Source: Chitinophagales bacterium (lineage in GTDB: Bacteria; Bacteroidota; Bacteroidia; Chitinophagales; CAIODY01). Taken from it: DNA of 42,850 bases. Numbering within the stretch: the first letter of the stretch is position 1; each line of letters opens with the position of its first letter. The position numbers and the translations under genes are program-made. Positions 16,404 through 23,664 of this stretch are shown here, one piece after another. Where the stretch lies: the NCBI GenBank assembly GCA_026461075.1, contig JAPJNH010000134.1:1-42850 (forward strand), read 5' to 3'. The notes beneath the pieces are model-generated. The model ran no database searches and was not told the DNA's origin. It worked only from the letters and a program-made list of their open reading frames with translations.

Positions 16404-16838
16404 TTTGGTCATCACGCAGTGGGGTATCCCCACTTCTAGAAACTCTTCCCCTACAACGGAGTAATTGCTTTTTTGATAGAAAGGAATCGCGTAGGAACGT
16501 GCATGCATAGTAATTTCTATACCCGAACGCGATTTAGCCCAAGTTTCGATTTCGGACAACAAGACGCTTCCCCAATTTTTTTGTTGAAAATCTGGATGCA
16601 CCGCCATTTGACGCAAGCGATAAATAGGATGCAAATCCTCCAGACAACAGCAAGCTATCAACGCTCCACAGTCCTTATGTTTTAGGGCAAATAAATTAAA
16701 GCCTTTGTCTTTTAATAAATCCGTCTCGGTATAAGTCAAGCCTAATGGCTTTCTTAAAACTAAAAAACGGAGGTGTACCATTTCTTGATACAACTCCGTT
16801 CCATATTCAATTTGAATAAAACTATAATTAGTTTGCAT
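16395..16838 (-). CDS. GNAT family N-acetyltransferase
   Basis: A 147-residue acetyl-CoA-dependent acyltransferase; substrate unknown. The core has the GNAT motif A region RLRQMAVHPDFQQKNWGSVLL (the acetyl-CoA loop reads QQKNWGS), then an Arg-Ser-Tyr-Ala strand and a C-terminal PFYQKSNYSVVGEEF typical of the family's end. The gene starts 11 bases inside the end of yajC (16828-16838), so it is likely translated from the yajC mRNA. Its stop overlaps the end of the TMTC-like gene on the other strand by 9 bases. Confidence 0.85.
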   Translation of the reverse strand: MQTNYSFIQIEYGTELYQEMVHLRFLVLRKPLGLTYTETDLLKDKGFNLFALKHKDCGALIACCCLEDLHPIYRLRQMAVHPDFQQKNWGSVLLSEIETWAKSRSGIEITMHARSYAIPFYQKSNYSVVGEEFLEVGIPHCVMTKLL

Positions 16839-17151
16839 TCTTTGGATAAACCTTTGCGCTTACTTCAGCAGAGATCATTGACTTCTCAATCGTAATTACT
16901 GTATTGTTCGCAATTTCAATATCAAAAGTTGATTCATCAGCTTTTACGATTTTACCATGAATACCACTCATAGTAATTACTTTATCACCTTTAGACAATT
17001 CGTCTTGAAACTTCTTTTGTTCTTTTGCTTTCTTTTGTTGCGGACGAATGGTCGTGAAATAAAATACGCCAAACAAACCTGCCATCAACAATAACATAGG
17101 GATGTTGCTACTAGCTTGAGGCTGAGCTGCTAAAATTGTAATGAATTGCAT
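16828..17151 (-). CDS. yajC: Preprotein translocase subunit YajC
   Basis: Small accessory subunit of the Sec translocon (with SecD and SecF, not in the window). The 107-residue protein has a short N-terminus, one membrane helix (about 16-35, PMLLLMAGLFGVFYFTTI), the hallmark RPQQKKAKEQKKFQDEL, then a basic soluble region with GDKVITMSGIHGKI. Length and layout match the family. It runs into the GNAT gene with an 11-base overlap. Confidence 0.95.
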   Translation of the reverse strand: MQFITILAAQPQASSNIPMLLLMAGLFGVFYFTTIRPQQKKAKEQKKFQDELSKGDKVITMSGIHGKIVKADESTFDIEIANNTVITIEKSMISAEVSAKVYPKNAN

Positions 17152-17166
17152 TGTTATAATTTTTTG

Positions 17167-17174
17167 TAAAGATA
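17167..17174 (-). promoter_or_regulatory. Possible -7 box of the yajC-GNAT unit
   Basis: TATCTTTA on the minus strand, one base from TAnnTTTG, 15 bases before the yajC ATG. It lies in the gap after the rhomboid gene. Confidence 0.4.
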
Positions 17175-17190
17175 TCTAAACTCCAGAACA

Positions 17191-17802
17191 TTATCTACCG
17201 AAGATTCCTTGAATTTCATGTATAAAAACTAAGGCCTGATACGGTTCGAAAATTATTGGAAATAGCAAGCCAAATAAAGCACCCCAAAAGTGTGCGTCGT
17301 GATTTACCATATCATTATTTCTTCGGCCTAAATACCATTCCAAAGCCAAATACAATATCCCAAAAACAACAGCTTTCATAGGAATTCCATAAGGATAAAT
17401 TGTAGCAGAAGGGAAAAACAATATAACAGTAAAAATACAGGCAGCCACTGCCCCACTTGCACCAATCGATCTAAAATAATAATTGTCTTTATGCTTTATG
17501 TAAGAGCCAATATGGGAAACTGCAATTGACAAGAAATAATAAACAACGAATACAATTCCTCCTGCTTTGCCAAAATGTAATTGAAAGACCTTTTCTACGA
17601 TATGACCGAAATTATAAAGAACGAACATATTTAGACCTAGATGCAACCAACCCGCATGTAAAAATCCGCCAGAAACAAAACGGTACCATTCCCCATTCCG
17701 TTTTATTACATAAGGATGAAAGGCTTGTTTTTGGAGAAAAGTCTCATTATTGAAGGCCAGTAATGAGATCAAAACGGTACTAATCAGAAGTAAAATTGTC
17801 AT
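17191..17802 (-). CDS. Rhomboid family intramembrane serine protease
   Basis: A 203-residue polytopic protein that cleaves substrates within the membrane. Visible: a first membrane helix, the L1 loop region WYRFVSGGFLHAGWLHLGLNMF, the catalytic Ser in GASGA (Ser116 counting from the ATG at 17802), and the catalytic His in HDAHFWGALFG (about His171). About six membrane helices, the bacterial basic rhomboid form. The ATG at 17802 is preferred over a TTG three codons earlier. It is divergent from the photolyase gene with a 32-base gap. Substrates unknown. Confidence 0.9.
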   Translation of the reverse strand: MTILLLISTVLISLLAFNNETFLQKQAFHPYVIKRNGEWYRFVSGGFLHAGWLHLGLNMFVLYNFGHIVEKVFQLHFGKAGGIVFVVYYFLSIAVSHIGSYIKHKDNYYFRSIGASGAVAACIFTVILFFPSATIYPYGIPMKAVVFGILYLALEWYLGRRNNDMVNHDAHFWGALFGLLFPIIFEPYQALVFIHEIQGIFGR

Positions 17803-17834
17803 GATAAACAAATATGCACTTAATTTGTTAAAGA

Positions 17835-19142
17835 ATGATGCAACAAAACCCTGTTTATTTTTGGTTCAGACGAGATTTACGCTTGCAAGATAATCATGGC
17901 CTATATCAAGCGTTACAGTCTGGACATCCAGTAAAATGTGTGTTTATTTTCGATACGGATATTCTAGACCGATTGGAAGATAAAGCGGATGCAAGGGTTA
18001 ATTTTATACATCAACAAATTTCTGCTATACATCATGAATTAGAAAAACATGGTAGTGGATTAGAAGTTTATCATGGAAAGCCTTTAGAAATCTGGAAATC
18101 GATCTTATCCAAAAATCCTGTTGCAAGTATTTACAACAACCGCGATTATGAACCGCAAGCAATTGCACGAGATGAGGCCATTGAAAAGTTGGCTTTAGCA
18201 TATCAATGTAGTTTTCAAACCTACAAGGACCAGGTCATTTTTGAAAAGAATGAAGTTTTGAAAGATGATGGAAAGCCCTACACCGTTTTTACTCCTTATT
18301 CAAGAAAATGGAAGACTATTTTCGCTACTCAAAACATAGTATCCTATCCTTCTGAAAGTCATTTAGATAAACTTTTTAAATGTGAAAAGAAATCGATTTT
18401 AACATTAGCAGAAATTGGGTTTACAGAAAGTAAAATTTCCTTTCCATCACAAAGTATCAATAGCAATATTATCAAGACCTACAACGAAACGCGTGATTAT
18501 CCTGCACAGTCCGGAACCACGAGATTAGGTCTGCATTTACGTTTTGGAACAATCAGTATTCGAAAGTTGGTGAATGAATATAAACACCTCAACGAAACAT
18601 ATTTAAATGAATTGATATGGCGTGAGTTTTACCAGATGATTTTATTTCATTTTCCGCATGTCGTGAAAGGAGCATTCAGAAAGGAATATGATTTAATTCG
18701 TTGGGAGAACAATGAAGAACAGTTCGAAAAGTGGTGTAATGGCACAACAGGTTATCCGATTGTAGATGCAGGTATGCGAGAGTTGAATGAGACGGGGTAT
18801 ATGCACAACCGTGTACGTATGATTGTGGCCTCTTTTCTAACGAAGCATTTGTTAATCGACTGGAAATGGGGCGAAGCCTATTTCGCTAAAAAACTATTAG
18901 ACTTTGACTTGTCGGCTAATAATGGAGGATGGCAATGGGCGGCAGGCTGCGGATGCGATGCAGCGCCTTATTTCAGAGTATTTAACCCCACCCTACAAAC
19001 AGAAAAATTTGATCCAAAATTCGAGTATATCGAGAAATGGGTACCTGAATTTAGGGAGCTAAATTATACTCGTCCAATTATCGAACATAGTTTCGCTAGA
19101 AACAGAGCAATTGCTAGATATAAAGAAGCGTTAAAACCTTGA
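17835..19142 (+). CDS. phrB: Cryptochrome/photolyase family protein (CPD photolyase-like)
   Basis: Light-driven repair of UV pyrimidine dimers by a FAD enzyme. The 435-residue protein has the N-terminal photolyase alpha/beta domain (WFRRDLRLQDNHGL near 10-23) for an antenna pigment, and the C-terminal FAD domain with TTRLGLHLRFGTIS, WREFYQMILFHFP, GYPIVDAGMRELN, GYMHNRVRM and the catalytic-site segment NNGGWQWAAGCGCDAAPYFR. These are all intact, favouring an active photolyase over a signalling cryptochrome. Two ATGs occur at the start (17835, 17838). The gene stops one base before the convergent CoA-binding gene. Confidence 0.9.
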   Translation: MMQQNPVYFWFRRDLRLQDNHGLYQALQSGHPVKCVFIFDTDILDRLEDKADARVNFIHQQISAIHHELEKHGSGLEVYHGKPLEIWKSILSKNPVASIYNNRDYEPQAIARDEAIEKLALAYQCSFQTYKDQVIFEKNEVLKDDGKPYTVFTPYSRKWKTIFATQNIVSYPSESHLDKLFKCEKKSILTLAEIGFTESKISFPSQSINSNIIKTYNETRDYPAQSGTTRLGLHLRFGTISIRKLVNEYKHLNETYLNELIWREFYQMILFHFPHVVKGAFRKEYDLIRWENNEEQFEKWCNGTTGYPIVDAGMRELNETGYMHNRVRMIVASFLTKHLLIDWKWGEAYFAKKLLDFDLSANNGGWQWAAGCGCDAAPYFRVFNPTLQTEKFDPKFEYIEKWVPEFRELNYTRPIIEHSFARNRAIARYKEALKP

Positions 19143-19499
19143 TTAGTACTGATTGGTCGCTAACAAAACCAAAGTACATGCGATTTCACATTGAATCCCT
19201 TGGCTAGTTGCTCTTTGGACAAAATCCGAATTTTCGGTTCCAGGATTAAAGATGATTCGACGAGGCTTTAATTGAATAATCATATCAATATATTCGTCTT
19301 GATTTTGTGGTCCGACATATAAAGTAACGGTATCAACTATCTCCTCTTTTGGCCATTCTGTTTGAATTTCAACATCAGACACTTTACCTGTTTTTAGTCC
19401 GTGCGCAACAACTTCATGTGCGTGCGATCTTAAGCTGGTAATCGCCTTAAAGGAATATCTTTCTGGATTGGTGCTTGAGCCTATTACTAATGTTTTCAT
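19143..19499 (-). CDS. CoA-binding domain protein (YccU-like)
   Basis: A 118-residue single-domain Rossmann-type protein of the CoA_binding family seen in succinyl-CoA synthetase. The start reads MKTLVIGSSTNPERYSFKA, the nucleotide-binding strand and Gly-rich loop; later RRIIFNPGTENSDF matches the family's conserved NPG segment. Ligand use is inferred from the family. The stop abuts the photolyase stop. Its ATG is only three bases downstream of the T-run of a terminator that ends fabI transcription. Confidence 0.85.
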   Translation of the reverse strand: MKTLVIGSSTNPERYSFKAITSLRSHAHEVVAHGLKTGKVSDVEIQTEWPKEEIVDTVTLYVGPQNQDEYIDMIIQLKPRRIIFNPGTENSDFVQRATSQGIQCEIACTLVLLATNQY

Positions 19500-19502
19500 A
19501 AT

Positions 19503-19527
19503 AAAAAAAGGCCGGTATTACCCGGCC
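19503..19527 (-). terminator. Rho-independent terminator after fabI
   Basis: GGCCGG (19510-19515) pairs with CCGGCC (19522-19527) around a 6-base loop, and on the minus strand it runs into seven T (19509-19503). It terminates fabI transcription, ending three bases before the next gene's ATG. Confidence 0.85.
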
Positions 19528-19536
19528 TATATGCAA

Positions 19537-20337
19537 TTAAAGATTTAACAATTGTTCTGTGATACCTGTATTGGAGTATCCTCCATCGTGATAAAGATTT
19601 TGCATTGTCACCATCTTGGTTAGATCTGAGAATAATGCCACACAGAATTGTGCACAATCATCGGCAGGAGCATTTCCTAACGGAGACATTTTATCAGCAA
19701 ACTGGAAGAACTTATCGAATCCAGAGATACCGCTACCGGCAGTTGTTGGTGTTGGAGATTGCGAAACAGAGTTTACACGCACTTTATTTTTAACCCCATA
19801 ATGATAACCAAAGCTACGCACGATACTTTCCAACATTGCTTTTGCATCAGCCATATCAGAATAGAAAGAATAAGCACGTTGTGCTGCGATATAACTTAAA
19901 GTCACAACAGAACCACCTTCAGAGATTGCATCCAATTTATACGCTGTTTGCAAAGTCTTGTGTAAAGAGATAGCAGAAACGTCCAAGGTCTTATTTAAAT
20001 AGTCATAATTCAACTCCGTATAAGGAACTCCTTTACGAACGTTTACAGACATACCAATTGAGTGAAGAACAAAATCAATTTTACCACCCAATTTTTCTTG
20101 AGCAGTAACAAATAATTTTTCTAAATCTTCCATTGAAGTTGCATCTGCTGCAATTACTTCGGTTTGACATTTTTCAGCCAATTTATTGATCTCTCCCATA
20201 CGCATTGCGATCGGAGCATTCGTCAAAATAATTTTAGCACCTTGCTCATGACAACGTTCTGCAACTTTCCAAGCAATACTCGATTCATTCAAGGCACCGA
20301 AGATAATGCCGCGTTTACCGGCTAATAGATTGTTCAT
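19537..20337 (-). CDS. fabI: Enoyl-[acyl-carrier-protein] reductase (NADH), FabI
   Basis: Final reductive step of each fatty-acid elongation cycle. The 266-residue protein is an SDR-type FabI: GKRGIIFGALNESSIAWKVAE near the N-terminus for the nucleotide, HSIGMS (about 92-97), and the active-site pair Y159-x6-K166 in YSDMADAKAMLES, with Tyr149 ahead of it in the FabI manner. The substrate loop TTAGSGISGFDKF and the C-terminal GGYSNTGI are as in FabI. Target family of the drug triclosan. A -7 box is 19 bases before the ATG. Confidence 0.96.
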   Translation of the reverse strand: MNNLLAGKRGIIFGALNESSIAWKVAERCHEQGAKIILTNAPIAMRMGEINKLAEKCQTEVIAADATSMEDLEKLFVTAQEKLGGKIDFVLHSIGMSVNVRKGVPYTELNYDYLNKTLDVSAISLHKTLQTAYKLDAISEGGSVVTLSYIAAQRAYSFYSDMADAKAMLESIVRSFGYHYGVKNKVRVNSVSQSPTPTTAGSGISGFDKFFQFADKMSPLGNAPADDCAQFCVALFSDLTKMVTMQNLYHDGGYSNTGITEQLLNL

Positions 20338-20356
20338 TTTTTAAGATTTTGATTTA

Positions 20357-20364
20357 CAAATATA
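20357..20364 (-). promoter_or_regulatory. -7 promoter box of fabI
   Basis: TATATTTG on the minus strand matches TAnnTTTG, 19 bases before the fabI ATG. Confidence 0.55.
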
Positions 20365-20410
20365 CTAAATTGCTTAACAGAATAAAAGTATCGAAGCATC
20401 TAAAGTCGAT

Positions 20411-20418
20411 TATCTTTA
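20411..20418 (+). promoter_or_regulatory. -7 promoter box of pfkA, 4 bases before the ATG
   Basis: TATCTTTA, then tagt, then the ATG. Transcription from this box would begin almost at the start codon. Confidence 0.5.
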
Positions 20419-20422
20419 TAGT

Positions 20423-21403
20423 ATGAAAAATATTCAAAATATTGCAGTTTTAACTAGTGGAGGTGATTCTCCCGGAATGAACGCAGCCATAAGAGCCGTT
20501 GTCAGAACAGCTTGTCATTTTAATTTGAATGTATTTGGTATAAAACACGGATATGAAGGACTGATTGACGGAGAAATTACGCCGATGAATGAGTCGGATG
20601 TGAGTAATATCATTCATACAGGGGGTACGATATTAAGAACGGCCAGAAGCGCAAGATTTCGCACGGAAGAAGGTTTGCAGCTAGCTATAGAAAACTTGAA
20701 AAAATTCAATATCGAAGGCTTAGTGATTATTGGCGGAGATGGATCTTACAAAGGAGCGGCTGCCTTGGCTGAAAAATTCCCTATCCAAGTTATTGGTATT
20801 CCTGGAACCATTGATAAAGATTTGAGTGGCACTGATACGACACTCGGCTTCGATACAGCGGTAAATACCGCCATGTATGCCATTGATAAAATTAGGGATA
20901 CTGCGGAAGCGCATGATCGAATTTTCTTTGTAGAAGTAATGGGAAGAGACGCCGGTTATATTGCATTAAATGCAGGATTGGCAACAGGTTCCGAAGCAAT
21001 CTTGATTCCAGAAACAAAAACCTATATCGACCATTTAGTGGCACTTTTAGAAAAAGGCTGGAGAAGAAAAAAGAAAAGTCATATTATCATCGTATCTGAA
21101 GGTGATGATGCGGGCGGAGCAATCCAAGTAAGCGATGCCGTAAAAGCGAAATTCAATTCCATCGAATCAAGAGTAACTATTCTAGGTCATTTACAAAGAG
21201 GAGGATCACCTTCTATGGCCGATCGTTTGTTAGGAACAAGATGGGGCTTTGCAGCAGTTGAAAAACTAATGGAAGGGAAATCAGGAATCGCGCTAGGAGT
21301 TAAAAATGGAGAAATCAATGAAACTCCCTTAACAGTGGTCAATAAGGAACATCCGATTCTTTCTGAAGAAATGTTAAGAATGCTGTATATCCTTTCGAAT
21401 TAA
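20423..21403 (+). CDS. pfkA: 6-phosphofructokinase (ATP-dependent)
   Basis: Commits fructose 6-phosphate to glycolysis. The 326-residue protein matches bacterial PfkA in length. Visible: TSGGDSPGMNAAIRAVVR at the N-terminus, GGDGS at 104-108 (Gly at the position that marks ATP-users), IPGTIDKDLSGTD around 126-138 with the catalytic Asp131, MGRDAGYIALNAGLA, and GHLQRGGSPSMADR. One change: the second motif residue is Lys132 where PfkA normally has Asn (TIDND). The gene's 3' end overlaps the convergent GT9 gene by 4 bases. Confidence 0.95.
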   Translation: MKNIQNIAVLTSGGDSPGMNAAIRAVVRTACHFNLNVFGIKHGYEGLIDGEITPMNESDVSNIIHTGGTILRTARSARFRTEEGLQLAIENLKKFNIEGLVIIGGDGSYKGAAALAEKFPIQVIGIPGTIDKDLSGTDTTLGFDTAVNTAMYAIDKIRDTAEAHDRIFFVEVMGRDAGYIALNAGLATGSEAILIPETKTYIDHLVALLEKGWRRKKKSHIIIVSEGDDAGGAIQVSDAVKAKFNSIESRVTILGHLQRGGSPSMADRLLGTRWGFAAVEKLMEGKSGIALGVKNGEINETPLTVVNKEHPILSEEMLRMLYILSN

Positions 21404-22425
21404 GCCGGTAAAATTTGACTTAATTTCTCTTTAATGAGCAACTCATCCAGGTTCAATAAACAAGGAGATTCGTCTCCGAGCTTACAAGTATTTTTTACAC
21501 ATGGTTCGCAGGGTAATTTACCATAACGCAAGCCGTGAACATATGCTTTATTATACGCTTCGGTATTATTCTCGTCATCAGCGCCATGCATCACCACCGT
21601 TTGCAATCTAAGCGCATTGGCTAAATGACTAGGTCCTGAATCAACTGTTAGTAAGGCCTTTGCACCTGACATCAAAGCAGCCAATTGAGCTAAATTTGTT
21701 TGCCCAGCAATACTGATAATACGACTCTCGTTAGTACCTCGGATGATGAATTCATTAAATGCAATATCTTTGGGACCACCGATTAATATTATTTGTTTAA
21801 CAGGTAAATCCTTTATTGTATTTAATATTGAAACAGCCTTTCCAATAGGCATTCTGCGGGACTTTGCCTCCGAATTAAAACTAACCAATAAGGTATCTGT
21901 GGCATCGAATTCTTTCCAAGCCTCTTTTGATTGAAGTCTTACTTCTTCAAAAGTTGCGTCCGTAAAATTGAATGCGCTTTTCACCAATTGAAAGTATTGC
22001 TCTACACGATGCAATCTTTTATCCCATTTTGGCTTATCCGTCAATAGAAGGCCTCTAAATTCATTTGCATACCCTAGCCTATTTCCAGCGCCACTCGTAT
22101 AAGCCATTAACGCAGAGGAAATGCTATTTGGGAAACAAACAAAGCAATCTTCTTTCGATAATGATAATTGCTTGCCAAAACGCCAAATACCAGCTAGTCC
22201 TTTGAATTCAGATTTATTAAATATTATTATTTCAAATTCACCTTCAAAGGTTTTTAAAACATCCTCTAAGCCTTTTTTACAAATGAGTGTAAACTTACTT
22301 TGCGGAAAACGTTGCCTTAATAATTGAACAGCCGGTGCGGCCATAACCATATCACCGAGCCAATTTGGCATTCTGATTACAATATTTTTTGGATGCTGAT
22401 TCAATGTTATGCAATTTCGAAACAT
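21400..22425 (-). CDS. GT9 glycosyltransferase, ADP-heptose LPS heptosyltransferase-like
   Basis: A 341-residue member of glycosyltransferase family 9, which adds heptose to lipopolysaccharide core. The N-terminal IVIRMPNWLGDMVMAAPAV resembles heptosyltransferase WLGDMVMATP, and the C-terminal half has TVDSGPSHLANAL, the conserved donor-binding segment. A Cys-rich patch, CEPCVKNTCKLGDESPCL, near 305-325 is seen in some family members. gmhA, for heptose precursor synthesis, is elsewhere in the window, which fits. The gene is divergent from the histidine kinase with a 32-base gap. The exact acceptor is not shown by the sequence. Confidence 0.85.
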   Translation of the reverse strand: MFRNCITLNQHPKNIVIRMPNWLGDMVMAAPAVQLLRQRFPQSKFTLICKKGLEDVLKTFEGEFEIIIFNKSEFKGLAGIWRFGKQLSLSKEDCFVCFPNSISSALMAYTSGAGNRLGYANEFRGLLLTDKPKWDKRLHRVEQYFQLVKSAFNFTDATFEEVRLQSKEAWKEFDATDTLLVSFNSEAKSRRMPIGKAVSILNTIKDLPVKQIILIGGPKDIAFNEFIIRGTNESRIISIAGQTNLAQLAALMSGAKALLTVDSGPSHLANALRLQTVVMHGADDENNTEAYNKAYVHGLRYGKLPCEPCVKNTCKLGDESPCLLNLDELLIKEKLSQILPA

Positions 22426-22457
22426 TTTTCCTTATTTTAAAGCATAATTAAGAATAG

Positions 22458-23618
22458 ATGAATCCTTATCGTTTTGAATTTCGTTTTAGAATGGTCTTGC
22501 TGATTTGTGCATTACTCATCATTTCTGCTACTTTATGGTATTCAAATTTGTTGGCGAAGAAGTTGGCATTTGAAGAACGTAAGCGAATGCAATTATTGGC
22601 AAATACCTATGAACGTTTGAATAATGTAGAAGATGGTTCCGACTATACTTTTCTTTTAGATATCATTCAGGACAACAAAACGGTACCACTCATTCTTACT
22701 GATAAAGAATTTAATATTGCAGGAAGTAGAAATTTCGATTCCATTAAAAGCTTGGATAGCTCGTATATGAAACGGGAACTACGTTTTATGCTTGCTAAAG
22801 GTGATACCATTGGGATTAAATATCAAGGAAAGACCATTCAATATATTTGCTACAAAGACTCTACCCTATTAAGCGAATTAAAATACTATCCCTACGTTCA
22901 ATTACTCATTATTTGTATTTTTTTAGCAGTAGCTTACTTTGCTTTCTTTTCTTCGCAGAGATCAATTCAGAACCAATTATGGGTGGGCATGGCTAAAGAA
23001 ACTGCACATCAGATAGCAACGCCATTATCTTCACTTGGAGGATGGGTCGACTATTTAGCAGAAAAAGAGATTCCCGCTACGATTAAAGAAAAGGTGCTAC
23101 CAGAAATGAATCATGATTTGGAGCGCTTATCAATCATTACCGACCGTTTCTCGAAAATAGGCTCCCAACCTGAATTAGTATTAAAACCAATTTCAGAAAG
23201 TGTAAGTGATGCGGTAAATTATATGAAACGAAGAGCTCCATCCAAGGTTCTAATTGAATTAAAGGATGAAACAAATATGAATGTGGTTATCGCACACAAT
23301 CCGTCTTTGATGAATTGGGTGTTTGAGAACCTAATTCGAAATGCACTAGATGCAATGAGTGATAGTGGAGTAATTAATGTTCGAATCCAATGTGAAAATA
23401 AAGCGGTTATAATTGATGTACAAGATAGCGGCAAAGGAATGGAAGCTAAAGATTTTAAAAACGTTTTCAAACCAGGATTCAGCACTAAAAAAAGAGGATG
23501 GGGAATCGGACTTGCGTTATGTAAACGAATTGTTGAAGACTATCACAAGGGTTCAATCGAAGTTTTGAATTCCGAAATTGGTAAAGGCACTACGTTTAGA
23601 ATTCAACTACCTGCATAA
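22458..23618 (+). CDS. Orphan membrane sensor histidine kinase
   Basis: A 386-residue sensor kinase. Two membrane helices (about 11-32 and 147-165) flank a ~115-residue periplasmic sensor with no recognised domain. The kinase part has an H-box with His184 in AKETAHQIATPL (not the usual HELRTPL), the N-box ENLIRNALDAM, G1 DSGKGM, F/G2 FKPGFSTKKRGWGIGLALCKRI and a C-terminal HATPase strand. No HAMP or PAS domain is evident, and no response regulator adjoins it. The stop overlaps a strong terminator. Signal and partner unknown. Confidence 0.88.
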   Translation: MNPYRFEFRFRMVLLICALLIISATLWYSNLLAKKLAFEERKRMQLLANTYERLNNVEDGSDYTFLLDIIQDNKTVPLILTDKEFNIAGSRNFDSIKSLDSSYMKRELRFMLAKGDTIGIKYQGKTIQYICYKDSTLLSELKYYPYVQLLIICIFLAVAYFAFFSSQRSIQNQLWVGMAKETAHQIATPLSSLGGWVDYLAEKEIPATIKEKVLPEMNHDLERLSIITDRFSKIGSQPELVLKPISESVSDAVNYMKRRAPSKVLIELKDETNMNVVIAHNPSLMNWVFENLIRNALDAMSDSGVINVRIQCENKAVIIDVQDSGKGMEAKDFKNVFKPGFSTKKRGWGIGLALCKRIVEDYHKGSIEVLNSEIGKGTTFRIQLPA

Positions 23619-23645
23619 AAAAAGGCTCCAAATGGAGCCTTTTTT
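23617..23645. terminator. Bidirectional rho-independent terminator
   Basis: AAAAAAAGGCTCCA pairs with TGGAGCCTTTTTT around a tiny loop, with T-runs in both directions; the left arm begins within the kinase stop codon. It lies between the kinase gene and the convergent S46 peptidase gene. Confidence 0.88.
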
Positions 23646-23664
23646 GTTTTATTATTCTTAATGA

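Noticed and set aside
17240-17260. GGTTCGAAA resembling a tRNA T-loop
   Set aside because: It lies in the rhomboid coding sequence and no cloverleaf can be drawn around it.
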